Below, one piece after another: positions 6,481-13,745 of a stretch of 26,862 bases of DNA. Both the position numbers and the translations under genes were made by a program. Where the stretch lies: assembly GCA_902496595.1 (NCBI GenBank), contig CABVBV010000011.1, forward strand, positions 1 through 26,862. Reading direction: 5' to 3'. Source of the DNA: an uncultured Eubacteriales bacterium (GTDB lineage Bacteria > Bacillota > Clostridia > Oscillospirales > Oscillospiraceae). Each line of letters begins with the position of its first letter. Position 1 is the first letter of the stretch. The notes below the pieces were generated by a model. It searched no databases and was not told the origin of the DNA. It was given only the letters and a program-made list of their open reading frames with translations.

Positions 6481-8781
6481 TTGCGTAAGCTGGTTTGCGC
6501 GGCGCTCTCGTTTGCGGGGGCTTTGGCGGCTGCGCATTATCTGCTGCCCTTCGACGTCTTGCTTTGGTGCGCGGCAGGGCTCGCTCTGCTCTGCATTCCA
6601 GGGCTCATATTTTTGAGAGATATGGTCAGGTCGAGAGCCGTTCTCATCTGCTCTTTTGCAGCTCTGGGTCTGTGCTGGTATTCGGCCTACACCACAATAT
6701 ATGTCGCACCGGCCGAAGAGCTCGTCGGCCGGGAGCTTACCGTGACGGCCAGGGTGCTCGGATACCCGGAGCGTGACGACGGCTATGCCTACGTTGAACT
6801 CCGGCTCCAGCAGGAAGGGCTGCCGCATCTGAAGGCTGCTGTCTACGACTACAACGAGATCATGCCGGAGCTGAGACCGGGGGACGTGGCCGAGTTCCCG
6901 CTGAGTTTCATCCCTGCCCTGGAGAAGTACGGAGAGGATACCGACCGGTACTCTTCAAGGGGCCTGCTTCTCAGAGCCTATCTCGAAGGGGATGCGGAGT
7001 GTGTGAGAAGGGACGGACTGAGCTTCCTGAGCTTCCCGGCTGAACTCTCTGAGCTCGTTCAGAACAAGGTGGAAGAGCTGTTCCCTGAGGATGTGAGAGC
7101 TCTCATGTCCGGCCTTCTTATCGGAGACACAGGCGGTTTGTACGATGACTATGAGCTGGACAACGCCCTCTCTGTGGCGGGGATACGGCACGTTGTCGCG
7201 GTGTCCGGTATGCACCTGTCGTTTCTGTATGCTGTGCTTGCAGCTCTGTTCGGGAAGCGGAGGGCATCTGTCATAGGTGTGCCGGTACTTGTGCTGTTCA
7301 CCTTTGTCGCGGGCTGTACGGCCTCGGTCGTCAGGGCCTGCGTGATGCTGATACTCGTAATGCTCGCGCCGTTGTTCCGGCGGGAGGCGGATGGGTTGAC
7401 ATCGCTGTGCGCGGGGCTTTTCATACTTGTGCTCGTGAATCCGCTGTCGATAGCCGCGGCCGGGCTCCAGCTCTCGTTTGCATCGATGGCGGGCATAATA
7501 CTGCTGACGCCGAGGGTATATGCGGCGCTTGACGCCAAGTATCGCAGGGGCGATAATAAACGCCGGCCGAACGCGGCGCTAAGGTTCGTCATGGCAAGCG
7601 TGTCGAGCTCGGTCGGCTCGATGGCGTTTACAACGCCTGTGGTGGCGCTCATCTTCGGCTATGTGTCGCTCGTGGCGCCGCTTACGAATCTTGTGACGCT
7701 CTGGGCGGTGTCGGTGGCGTTCACGGCGGGGTACGCGGCGGTGCTCTGCGGCCTTGTGTCCGCATGGTTGGGCTCGGCGATCGCCTGGTCTGCGGCCTGG
7801 TTTGCAAGATATATCTGTTTCGCGGCGAAGACGCTGGCTTCTCTGCCGTATTCAGCCGTCTATACAGCGGACAGGCTCGTGCCATGGTGGCTGGCTCTGG
7901 CCTACGCCGAATTTGGAGCGGCCTGGCTGCTGAGGGACAGGAAAAGGGGATTCCGCGTCCTTGCGCCTGCGCTCTGTACGGCGCTGACGCTGGCGTTTGT
8001 CATATTCACCGCCTGGAGCCAGAGCCGGAGCGAGAGTTCGGTCACTGTGCTGGACGTCGGCCAGGGACAGAGCGTTGCGGTGCTCCACGGAGGCCATGCC
8101 GTGCTCGTGGACTGCGGAGGCATGAACAGCTGGGATAACGCGGGAGATACCGCGTCCGAGTACCTGCTCGGACGCGGCCTGGGCGGTATCGACGCTCTCG
8201 TGTTGACGCATCTGCACGCAGACCATGCCAACGGCGTCGAAAGACTGCTGTCAAGGATAGATGTCGCGGAGCTCTATCTGCCTGCGGGGACTGACGACTC
8301 GGACGGTCTGCTGAAGGGTATTCTGGAGGGCGCGGAGCGGAACGGCACGGCCGTACATTACGTCTCGGAAGGAGACGTTGCGTTCGATTGCGGCGAACTT
8401 GAAATTAGTCTGTTCGCGCCGATCGAGGCCGGGGATGAGAACGAGCGCGGAATCATCGTGCTTGCAAGTGTGGGCGACTTCGACGCGCTGATAATGGGAG
8501 ATGTGAACGCATCGGTAGAGCGCAGGTTGGTTGAGCGCTCCGTCCTGCCGGACACGGAGCTGCTGGTGGCGGGACACCACGGTTCGGGTTCGTCCACGAG
8601 CTTCGAGCTGCTCGAAGCTGCGGATGCGGAAGCGGCGGTGATCTCGGTGGGCTGGAACAGTTACGGGCACCCGAGCCCCGAGACTCTGCGGAGGCTCGAG
8701 TTGTTCGGGGTCGAGATATACAGGACGGACGAGGACGGCTCCGTCACAGTGGGGACTGGTTACTATGGCAAAGAGAACTGA
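6481..8781 (+). CDS. comEC: ComEC/Rec2-type DNA-uptake channel protein
   Basis: A polytopic membrane protein (766 residues from TTG 6481) that in competent bacteria conducts single-stranded DNA across the membrane. It has an N-terminal helix region with a soluble DUF4131-like domain (about 80-175). The multi-helix competence domain (200-510) contains SGLLIGDTGGL, VAVSGMHLSFL (238-248) and GLQLSFASMAGI. The C-terminal metallo-beta-lactamase-like domain has H577-L-H579-A-D581-H582 and GHHGSG. The frame also opens at GTG 6466, but transcription should start near 6458, leaving no ribosome binding site for it. TTG 6481 has a GGGGGTG (GGAGGTG-like) site 5 bases away and begins a natural MRKLVCAAL membrane N-terminus. 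Its stop overlaps holA by 17 bases. Confidence 0.93.
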   Translation: MRKLVCAALSFAGALAAAHYLLPFDVLLWCAAGLALLCIPGLIFLRDMVRSRAVLICSFAALGLCWYSAYTTIYVAPAEELVGRELTVTARVLGYPERDDGYAYVELRLQQEGLPHLKAAVYDYNEIMPELRPGDVAEFPLSFIPALEKYGEDTDRYSSRGLLLRAYLEGDAECVRRDGLSFLSFPAELSELVQNKVEELFPEDVRALMSGLLIGDTGGLYDDYELDNALSVAGIRHVVAVSGMHLSFLYAVLAALFGKRRASVIGVPVLVLFTFVAGCTASVVRACVMLILVMLAPLFRREADGLTSLCAGLFILVLVNPLSIAAAGLQLSFASMAGIILLTPRVYAALDAKYRRGDNKRRPNAALRFVMASVSSSVGSMAFTTPVVALIFGYVSLVAPLTNLVTLWAVSVAFTAGYAAVLCGLVSAWLGSAIAWSAAWFARYICFAAKTLASLPYSAVYTADRLVPWWLALAYAEFGAAWLLRDRKRGFRVLAPALCTALTLAFVIFTAWSQSRSESSVTVLDVGQGQSVAVLHGGHAVLVDCGGMNSWDNAGDTASEYLLGRGLGGIDALVLTHLHADHANGVERLLSRIDVAELYLPAGTDDSDGLLKGILEGAERNGTAVHYVSEGDVAFDCGELEISLFAPIEAGDENERGIIVLASVGDFDALIMGDVNASVERRLVERSVLPDTELLVAGHHGSGSSTSFELLEAADAEAAVISVGWNSYGHPSPETLRRLELFGVEIYRTDEDGSVTVGTGYYGKEN

Positions 8782-9826
8782 GAGGAAAACGCAAAAGCAG
8801 AACGAGCGCCTCAGCTACGGCGAGATAAGCAGGGAACTGAAGGCCGGAGGCCCGCAGCCGCTGTACCTGCTCTATGGACAGGAGGACTACCTGCGCGAGG
8901 CCTTCCTGGGCGAGTTGAAGGCGCTCTGCATTCCGGACGGGGAAGACGACTTCAGCTACCACAGGCTCGACGGACGCAACATGAGCCTGAAGGAATTGGA
9001 GGAGGCCGTGAACGCCATGCCCTTCCTCAGCGAGAGGACGCTCACCGAGGTTCGGGACTACGATATACGAAGCTGCCGGGATTCGGACGCAGAGGTTCTG
9101 GAACGGATAATATCCGATATACCCGAATACTGCACCCTGGTATTTATCCAGGATACGGGATATGAGCCGGATCAGAGGCAGAAAGCCGTGAAGCTGCTCA
9201 AGCAGTACGGCAAGTTCGTCAAGTTTTCAGCTCAGGGGCAGACGCCCCTGGTAAAATGGATATCCAAGCGCTTTGCCGCGCTGGGCAAGGCTGTCACTCC
9301 CGACGCCTGCCTTGCACTCATATACTCGAGCGGCGAACTCATGAGCGGGCTCATCCCGGAGATAGAGAAGCTGGCTGCGGGAACCAGAGGGGATACCGTC
9401 TCGGCACGGGACGTGGAGCGCATGGCGCTCAGAAGACCCGAGGCGAGGATATTCGATATGACCGACTGCCTCGCTGCGCGGGACTACGACGGAGCGGCGA
9501 GGATACTCTCAGACCTTATTGCCATGGGTGAGGAGCCGATAGTCACTTTGGCGGGCATAGGCACACAGATGCGCAGGCTCTACGCGGCGAGACTGGCCAT
9601 CGACGAGAAGCTGGGCCAGGACTTTGTAAAAGAGCTCTATAAGATCAATTACAGTTTCATAGTCGACAAGCTCATGCGCTCTGCCCGGGGCTTTACCCTC
9701 GAGGCCCTGGCCGACGCGGTGCGGCTCTGCGCGGAGACGGATTACCAGATGAAAAGCAGCTCCGCCGACGATACGGAGCTGCTGTGCGACCTGCTCATCA
9801 AACTTGCGGCGGTGTCCGCCGTATGA
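8765..9826 (+). CDS. holA: DNA polymerase III delta subunit (clamp-loader)
   Basis: This 353-residue protein matches the delta subunit that opens the sliding clamp in the replisome clamp loader. Family features include the N-terminal PLYLLYGQEDYLREAFLGEL segment (about 32-52), a degenerate nucleotide-binding domain without a working Walker A, the central EKLAAGTRGDTVSARDVERM lid-domain segment, and a helical collar domain at the C-terminus ending in DDTELLCDLLIKLA. The comEC-holA order is typical of Firmicutes. It overlaps comEC by 17 bases and rnmV by 4 bases, consistent with one transcript. Confidence 0.94.
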   Translation: MAKRTERKTQKQNERLSYGEISRELKAGGPQPLYLLYGQEDYLREAFLGELKALCIPDGEDDFSYHRLDGRNMSLKELEEAVNAMPFLSERTLTEVRDYDIRSCRDSDAEVLERIISDIPEYCTLVFIQDTGYEPDQRQKAVKLLKQYGKFVKFSAQGQTPLVKWISKRFAALGKAVTPDACLALIYSSGELMSGLIPEIEKLAAGTRGDTVSARDVERMALRRPEARIFDMTDCLAARDYDGAARILSDLIAMGEEPIVTLAGIGTQMRRLYAARLAIDEKLGQDFVKELYKINYSFIVDKLMRSARGFTLEALADAVRLCAETDYQMKSSSADDTELLCDLLIKLAAVSAV

Positions 9827-10407
9827 TAAACGTGAAAGAGGTCATAGTGGTCGAGGGCCGCTATGACAAGGACACGCTCTCGCAGGTCTTCGACGCCGTC
9901 ATCATCGAGACCTCTGGCTTCGGCGTGTTCAACGACAGGGAAAAGCTCGCGCTGCTCAGAAGGCTCGCCGAGGCGCGAGGGCTTGTGATACTCACTGACA
10001 GCGACGGCGCGGGCTTTGTCATCAGGAACTTCCTGAAGGGCTCGATCGACCCCGCGCTCGTGAAAATGGCCTATGTGCCGGAGATAGAGGGCAAGGAGCG
10101 GCGCAAGGATAAGCGGTCGAAGGAGGGCAAGCTGGGCGTAGAGGGCATGAGCCGCGATACGCTCATTGACGCGCTCAGACGCGCCGGCGCTACCATGGAC
10201 GGCGAGGCCCCGACGCACAGGTCGGGAGGCATCACCAAGGCGACGCTCTACGAGCTGGGCCTGAGCGGCCGGCCCGACAGCGCCGGAAGACGCCGCGAGC
10301 TTCTAAAAAAGCTGGGTCTCCCCGAAAAGCTCGGTGCGAACGCGCTGCTGGACGTGCTGAACGCCCTGTACGACGAAAAGAGCCTCAGAGACTGCGTTCT
10401 TCAATGA
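9823..10407 (+). CDS. rnmV: Ribonuclease M5 (5S rRNA maturation)
   Basis: A 194-residue TOPRIM endonuclease that trims 5S rRNA precursors in Gram-positive bacteria. The TOPRIM acidic residues are visible: E11 in VVEGRYDK and D59-S-D61 in ILTDSDGAGF. The PTHRSGGITKATLYELGLSG stretch and helical tail match the family. The frame extends further upstream, but ATG 9823 begins MINVKEVIVVEGRYD, the normal N-terminus, and overlaps the holA stop as ATGA. The gene ends inside the 3' end of the convergent small membrane-protein gene (23-base overlap). Confidence 0.93.
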   Translation: MINVKEVIVVEGRYDKDTLSQVFDAVIIETSGFGVFNDREKLALLRRLAEARGLVILTDSDGAGFVIRNFLKGSIDPALVKMAYVPEIEGKERRKDKRSKEGKLGVEGMSRDTLIDALRRAGATMDGEAPTHRSGGITKATLYELGLSGRPDSAGRRRELLKKLGLPEKLGANALLDVLNALYDEKSLRDCVLQ

Positions 10408-10630
10408 CCGCTCCGGCTATCATCGCCACGAGCAGTATGGCCTGCGGCAGAGTCGAGAGCTCCTGCGCGAGCTTGTATGTATCGTAGTTCCAAATCGTGA
10501 GCGGCCCCGTGCTCAAAAACAGCATGAACGAGCAGAACAGCAGCACGCAGGAGAGCTGTAAGGCGCGTATGAGCAGCTCCCAAGAGATGTCGCACATCGA
10601 CAGCATACGCCTTAAAACCTTCAAGAGCAT
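10385..10630 (-). CDS. Small two-helix membrane protein, uncharacterised
   Basis: An 81-residue protein from the ATG at 10630, with two hydrophobic segments (about 20-38 and 58-75) separated by TGPLTIWNYDTYKLAQELST. The balance of charged ends and hydrophobic cores looks genuine rather than antisense shadow, and most of it lies in otherwise empty sequence between rnmV and nrdR. From memory, similar small proteins with an NY-x-x-Y-x-L-x-x-E-L loop occur in Oscillospiraceae. The start is uncertain: a G-rich GGGGG lies very close to ATG 10630, while ATG 10606 has AAGG upstream. Function unknown. Confidence 0.68.
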   Translation of the reverse strand: MLLKVLRRMLSMCDISWELLIRALQLSCVLLFCSFMLFLSTGPLTIWNYDTYKLAQELSTLPQAILLVAMIAGAVIEERSL

Positions 10631-10706
10631 CACCCCCACAACATTGTAGCCCCGGGCCATGGGCCGGGACAATGCAAAATTATTGGCTTTTGAGGGAAAA
10701 ATGGTG

Positions 10707-10736
10707 TTTACCTCGGGTCGCGGGCTGTGTTATACT
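10707..10736 (+). promoter_or_regulatory. Promoter of the nrdR operon
   Basis: An extended -10 (TG-T-TATACT; hexamer 10731-10736) lies 18 bases after a TTTACC -35-like element (10707-10712). Transcription should begin near 10743 and read into nrdR. I see no NrdR-box-like pair here. Confidence 0.65.
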
Positions 10737-10770
10737 GTGTTATGTAAATTAAGTTGTGGGGGGATCCGCC

Positions 10771-11232
10771 ATGAAATGCCCGTTCTGCGGCTATACGGAG
10801 AGCCGCGTTATAGACTCAAGACCCGCCGAGGAAGGCGCCACCATCAGGAGGAGGCGCGAATGCCTGGCCTGCCAGAAGCGGTTCACTACATATGAGATAA
10901 TCGAGCGCCTGCCGCTGGTGGTCGTGAAGCGCGACGGAAGCCGGCAGACCTTCGACAAGCTGAAGCTTATAAACGGCATGGTCAGGGCCTGCGAGAAGCG
11001 CCCGGTGGCGCTCTCCTCGCTGGAGCAGATCGCCGACGACATAGAGCAGGAACTGCAGAGTGCGCTCGAGCGCGAGGTCAGCACCACCGAGATCGGCGAG
11101 ATGGTCATGGCGAGGCTAAAGGACGTGGACGAGGTAGCATATGTGCGCTTCGCTTCCGTGTACAGGTCGTTCAAGGATATCAATACCTTCATGGAGGAGC
11201 TTACCAAGCTGCTGAAGCAGAAGGAGGGCTGA
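10771..11232 (+). CDS. nrdR: Transcriptional repressor NrdR of ribonucleotide reductase genes
   Basis: A 153-residue regulator that senses ATP/dATP and represses nrd genes. The zinc ribbon has cysteines C3, C6, C31 and C34 (MKCPFCGY and CLACQKRFTTYE), with the basic RRRREC segment between. An ATP-cone domain follows (about 48-138: VVVKRDGSRQTFDKLKLING onward, through VAYVRFASVYRSF). Length and N-terminus are standard, so ATG 10771 is chosen over upstream in-frame codons; a GGGGGGA site lies 7 bases before it. No nrd gene is in the window. Confidence 0.96.
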   Translation: MKCPFCGYTESRVIDSRPAEEGATIRRRRECLACQKRFTTYEIIERLPLVVVKRDGSRQTFDKLKLINGMVRACEKRPVALSSLEQIADDIEQELQSALEREVSTTEIGEMVMARLKDVDEVAYVRFASVYRSFKDINTFMEELTKLLKQKEG

Positions 11233-11233
11233 G

Positions 11234-11740
11234 ATGACGGTCGGGATCAGGCCGTGGAGGCCGGAGGACGCCGCCGCGATAGTCGAGGCGCTCAATGACC
11301 CCGGCGTCAGGGACAACCTCAGGGACGGGCTGCCCTGGCCATATACCGAGGCCGACGCGCTCGAGTACATAGCCGCCATGCAGGACGAGGGCGCTTACGC
11401 TTTCGCCATCACCGAGAACGATATTGCGGTAGGCAGCATCAAGCTCAGCCGCCAGGGAAACATCCACTTCCGCACGGCGGAGCTGGGCTATTACGTCGTG
11501 CGACGCCGCTGGGGCCGGGGCATAGGCACCGAGGCGCTGCGGCTCGTGTGCAGATTTGCGTTTGAGCAGACCGACCTCATGCGCATATTCGCCGAGCCAT
11601 TTGTGGAGAACACCGCCTCGAGACGGGCGATAGAGAAAAACGGTTTCACTCTCGAGGGCATCATGCGGAAGAACGCCGTGAAAAACGGCGTGGTTCGTGA
11701 TATGTGTATGTACGCGCTCGTAAAGGTGGATGCACGATGA
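11234..11740 (+). CDS. GNAT-family N-acetyltransferase (RimJ/RimL-like)
   Basis: A 168-residue single-domain acetyltransferase. It begins IRPWRPEDAAAIVEALND and has the acetyl-CoA pyrophosphate loop RRRWGRGIGTEALR, then NTASRRAIEKNGFTLEGIMR, the strand-helix pattern of the RimJ/RimL subfamily that acetylates ribosomal-protein or other amino termini and small amines. The substrate cannot be assigned. It starts one base after the nrdR stop with an AGGAGGG ribosome binding site overlapping that stop, so it is cotranscribed with nrdR. Confidence 0.9.
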   Translation: MTVGIRPWRPEDAAAIVEALNDPGVRDNLRDGLPWPYTEADALEYIAAMQDEGAYAFAITENDIAVGSIKLSRQGNIHFRTAELGYYVVRRRWGRGIGTEALRLVCRFAFEQTDLMRIFAEPFVENTASRRAIEKNGFTLEGIMRKNAVKNGVVRDMCMYALVKVDAR

Positions 11741-12057
11741 ACGCCTTCCTGCTCATCTTCGGCGCCGTCATACTGGCCGTCGGCATCGCGGCGGGAAGGT
11801 ATTTCGGCAGGGGAAAGGGCTGGAAATGGGTCAATGTGACGGGCGATAGGGACAGATACGATGAAAAGGGCGTGTTGAGGTTTTTGTCGAAGTGCATGTA
11901 CGCCCTGGGCGGCTGCTTCGGCGGCGGCTTTTTGCTCGGCGGAGTGCTGGATCAGCTCTGGCCCGTGTACGCAGGCATGGCGCTGACGCTCGGCGTGTGC
12001 GTGTTCATGCTGGTGTATATGAACACCGGCGGCAGGTTTTTGAAGAAAAATCAATAA
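11737..12057 (+). CDS. Small membrane protein, DUF3784-like
   Basis: A 106-residue protein with three hydrophobic segments (about 2-22, 50-70 and 75-93). It contains GRGKGWKWVNVTGDRDRYDE after the first helix, a pattern like the Firmicutes DUF3784 membrane family; the assignment is from memory. ATG 11737 overlaps the acetyltransferase stop as ATGA and has an AAAGGTGG site, so it is the last gene of the nrdR transcript. Its stop codon abuts the fluoride riboswitch. Function unknown. Confidence 0.8.
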   Translation: MNAFLLIFGAVILAVGIAAGRYFGRGKGWKWVNVTGDRDRYDEKGVLRFLSKCMYALGGCFGGGFLLGGVLDQLWPVYAGMALTLGVCVFMLVYMNTGGRFLKKNQ

Positions 12058-12118
12058 GGGGATGAAGTTCCCCTCGGCTGAGAGGCCGGAACCGCTTATG
12101 TGAGCTGATGACTTCTGC
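12058..12118 (+). ncRNA. Fluoride riboswitch aptamer (crcB motif)
   Basis: The sequence follows the fluoride aptamer pattern: GGGGATGAAGTTCCCC (12058-12073), then AACCGC (12090-12095), then GAGCTGATGACTTCTGC (12102-12118). P1 forms between GAAGT (12064-12068) and ACTTC (12111-12115). It compares directly with the Thermotoga petrophila aptamer (GGGCGAUGAGGCC...AACUGCC...GGGCUGAUGGCCUCUAC). An extra short CGGC/GCCG stem is inserted between the first hairpin and AACCGC. It lies directly upstream of a fluoride exporter gene, which supports the call. Confidence 0.93.
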
Positions 12119-12157
12119 GCACGGCGTCCGCCGTGCGCGGGAGCATCGGCTTTTTTG
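12103..12157 (+). terminator. Fluoride-controlled intrinsic terminator (expression platform)
   Basis: The aptamer strand AGCTGATG (12103-12110) pairs with CATCGGCT (12144-12151) with one G-U pair. These enclose an inner perfect GCGCACGGC-type hairpin (about 12117-12138), and six Ts follow (12151-12156). The same strand is needed for the fluoride-bound fold, so fluoride should prevent termination and turn on the antiporter gene. Confidence 0.82.
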
Positions 12158-12176
12158 TTTTGGAGAGGTGTTTTGC

Positions 12177-13355
12177 GTGAAAAGGACGCTCATACTCATA
12201 CTAGCCGCCATACCGACGGGCATCGCCGTCGGGGCCGTGGACGCGCTGTTCGGCCGCGTGCTGCTGTACCTCGGCTCGGTCAGGGACGCGCACGTAGTGT
12301 GGCTCGTGCCATTTCTGGGCTTAGTCGGCGCGGCCATGGCCTGGGCGTATAAGCACTATGGCAAGGGCTGCGAGGGCGGCATGGGCATGGTGTTCGAGGC
12401 GGGCCACGGCGAGCGGGAGGAGATACCGCTCAGGCTCGTGCCCTTCGTCATGTGCGCGACCTGGCTTACGCACCTGTTCGGCGGCAGCGCGGGGCGCGAG
12501 GGCGTGGCGGTGCAGCTCGGCGCGGCCATCTCGCACAGGGTCGGGCGGATCTTGAAGATCGAGGACGCGCCGAAGCTCATGCTGATAACGGGCATCGCCG
12601 CGGGCTTTGCGGGCCTTTTCAGGACGCCCTTCGCTGCCACGGCCTTCGCCCTTGAGGTGCTGACGGCGGGCAGGCTCGAGCACCGGGCGCTCCTGCCCGC
12701 CGGGACGGCGGCGCTCTGCGCAAGCGTGACCTCTGGACTTCTGGGGCTCGAAAAATTCTGCTTCGGCATAGAGGTTCAGCCGGAATGGGACGCAGGGCTG
12801 CTGTTGAGACTCATAGTCCTGGGCCTGGCTTTTGGCCTGGCCGGGCTTGCCTTCACGTTCCTGCTGGGTAAATGCAAAGATGAGGCGAAGTCCCGGCTCA
12901 AAGACCCCGTCCTCAGATGTTTCGTGATGGGCGCGGCCCTCAGCGTTCTGCTGCTTGCTCTTTACAGCGGCCGCTACTGCGGCCTTGGCACGAACCTCAT
13001 CAGCCTGAGCCTGGAGGGCGGCAATATATACGGCTGGGACTGGCTGCTCAAGCTCATTCTGACAGTGCTGACGCTCTCGGCGGGTTTTCAGGGCGGAGAG
13101 GTCACTCCTCTGTTTTCAATAGGCGCGAGCCTGGGCGCGTTTCTGGCCGGAACGCTGGGTATCCCGGCGGCTTTCTGCGCCGCCCTGGGCTACGCGGCTG
13201 TGTTCGGCTCTGCCACGAATACCCTGATCGCTCCGATATTCATAGCCGCTGAGGTCTTCTCCTGGCCGATCATTCCATACGCGGCCCTGACCTGCGCCCT
13301 CGCCTATGCCGTGAACCGGGGCCTGTCCATATACTCAGGTCAGAGAAGCCGGTGA
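12177..13355 (+). CDS. eriC-F: CLC-F type fluoride/proton antiporter
   Basis: A 392-residue polytopic membrane protein of the CLC family that exports fluoride. The gating-glutamate motif GREGV is at 106-110 (E108). The canonical GSGIP anion-coordinating motif is replaced by G68-M69-G70-M71, the methionine substitution seen in fluoride-specific CLC-F proteins. FQGGEVTPLFSIGASLGAF and GYAAVFGSATNTLIAP match the CLC C-terminal half. It lacks CBS domains. GTG 12177 has a GAGAGGTG site and follows the terminator; upstream in-frame codons lie inside the riboswitch and are rejected. Regulation by the fluoride riboswitch confirms the substrate. Confidence 0.95.
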   Translation: MKRTLILILAAIPTGIAVGAVDALFGRVLLYLGSVRDAHVVWLVPFLGLVGAAMAWAYKHYGKGCEGGMGMVFEAGHGEREEIPLRLVPFVMCATWLTHLFGGSAGREGVAVQLGAAISHRVGRILKIEDAPKLMLITGIAAGFAGLFRTPFAATAFALEVLTAGRLEHRALLPAGTAALCASVTSGLLGLEKFCFGIEVQPEWDAGLLLRLIVLGLAFGLAGLAFTFLLGKCKDEAKSRLKDPVLRCFVMGAALSVLLLALYSGRYCGLGTNLISLSLEGGNIYGWDWLLKLILTVLTLSAGFQGGEVTPLFSIGASLGAFLAGTLGIPAAFCAALGYAAVFGSATNTLIAPIFIAAEVFSWPIIPYAALTCALAYAVNRGLSIYSGQRSR

Positions 13356-13436
13356 TAAACAGACTGTTCGCAGTTGCGGGAGAGAGAAAATGGTGGTAAA
13401 CTGTAATGGTTATTATTATGTTTGGAGGTCACGGCT

Positions 13437-13733
13437 GTGAATATTTGTAAGACAAGCGACGCCGGAAAGCTGATGCTCAGCCTGGAGGGAAGATTGGATA
13501 CAGGCACGGCGCCGAAGCTGGAGGCCGAGCTGAAGAGCTCCCTGGGAGGGGTGACGGAGCTCGTTCTCGATTTCGCCGGGCTTGAATATATCTCTTCCGC
13601 GGGACTCAGAGTCTTGCTGGGTGCGCAGAAGGTTATGAACAGGCAGGGCAGCATGGTGATCCGCAACGTCAACGAGGTCATCTCCGAAGTGTTCGAGGTC
13701 ACAGGCTTCGTGGATATCCTCAATATAGAATAA
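13437..13733 (+). CDS. STAS-domain anti-sigma-factor antagonist (SpoIIAA/RsbV-like)
   Basis: A 98-residue protein made of one STAS domain. Family features are LEGRLDTGTAPKLEAEL (about 17-33), ELVLDFAGLEYISSAGLRVL (41-60) and VNEVISEVFEVTGF near the end. S54 aligns with the serine phosphorylated in SpoIIAA/RsbV; the usual D before it is S53. Unphosphorylated antagonists bind and sequester anti-sigma kinases. GTG 13437 has a perfect GGAGGT 7 bases upstream; the in-frame TTG at 13422 overlaps that site and is rejected. It is the first gene of the partner-switch cluster, followed after 12 bases by the MATE fusion. A weak promoter (TTGCGG-N17-TAAACT, about 13372-13400) may precede it. Confidence 0.92.
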   Translation: MNICKTSDAGKLMLSLEGRLDTGTAPKLEAELKSSLGGVTELVLDFAGLEYISSAGLRVLLGAQKVMNRQGSMVIRNVNEVISEVFEVTGFVDILNIE

Positions 13734-13745
13734 GCGTGCGCAGCC

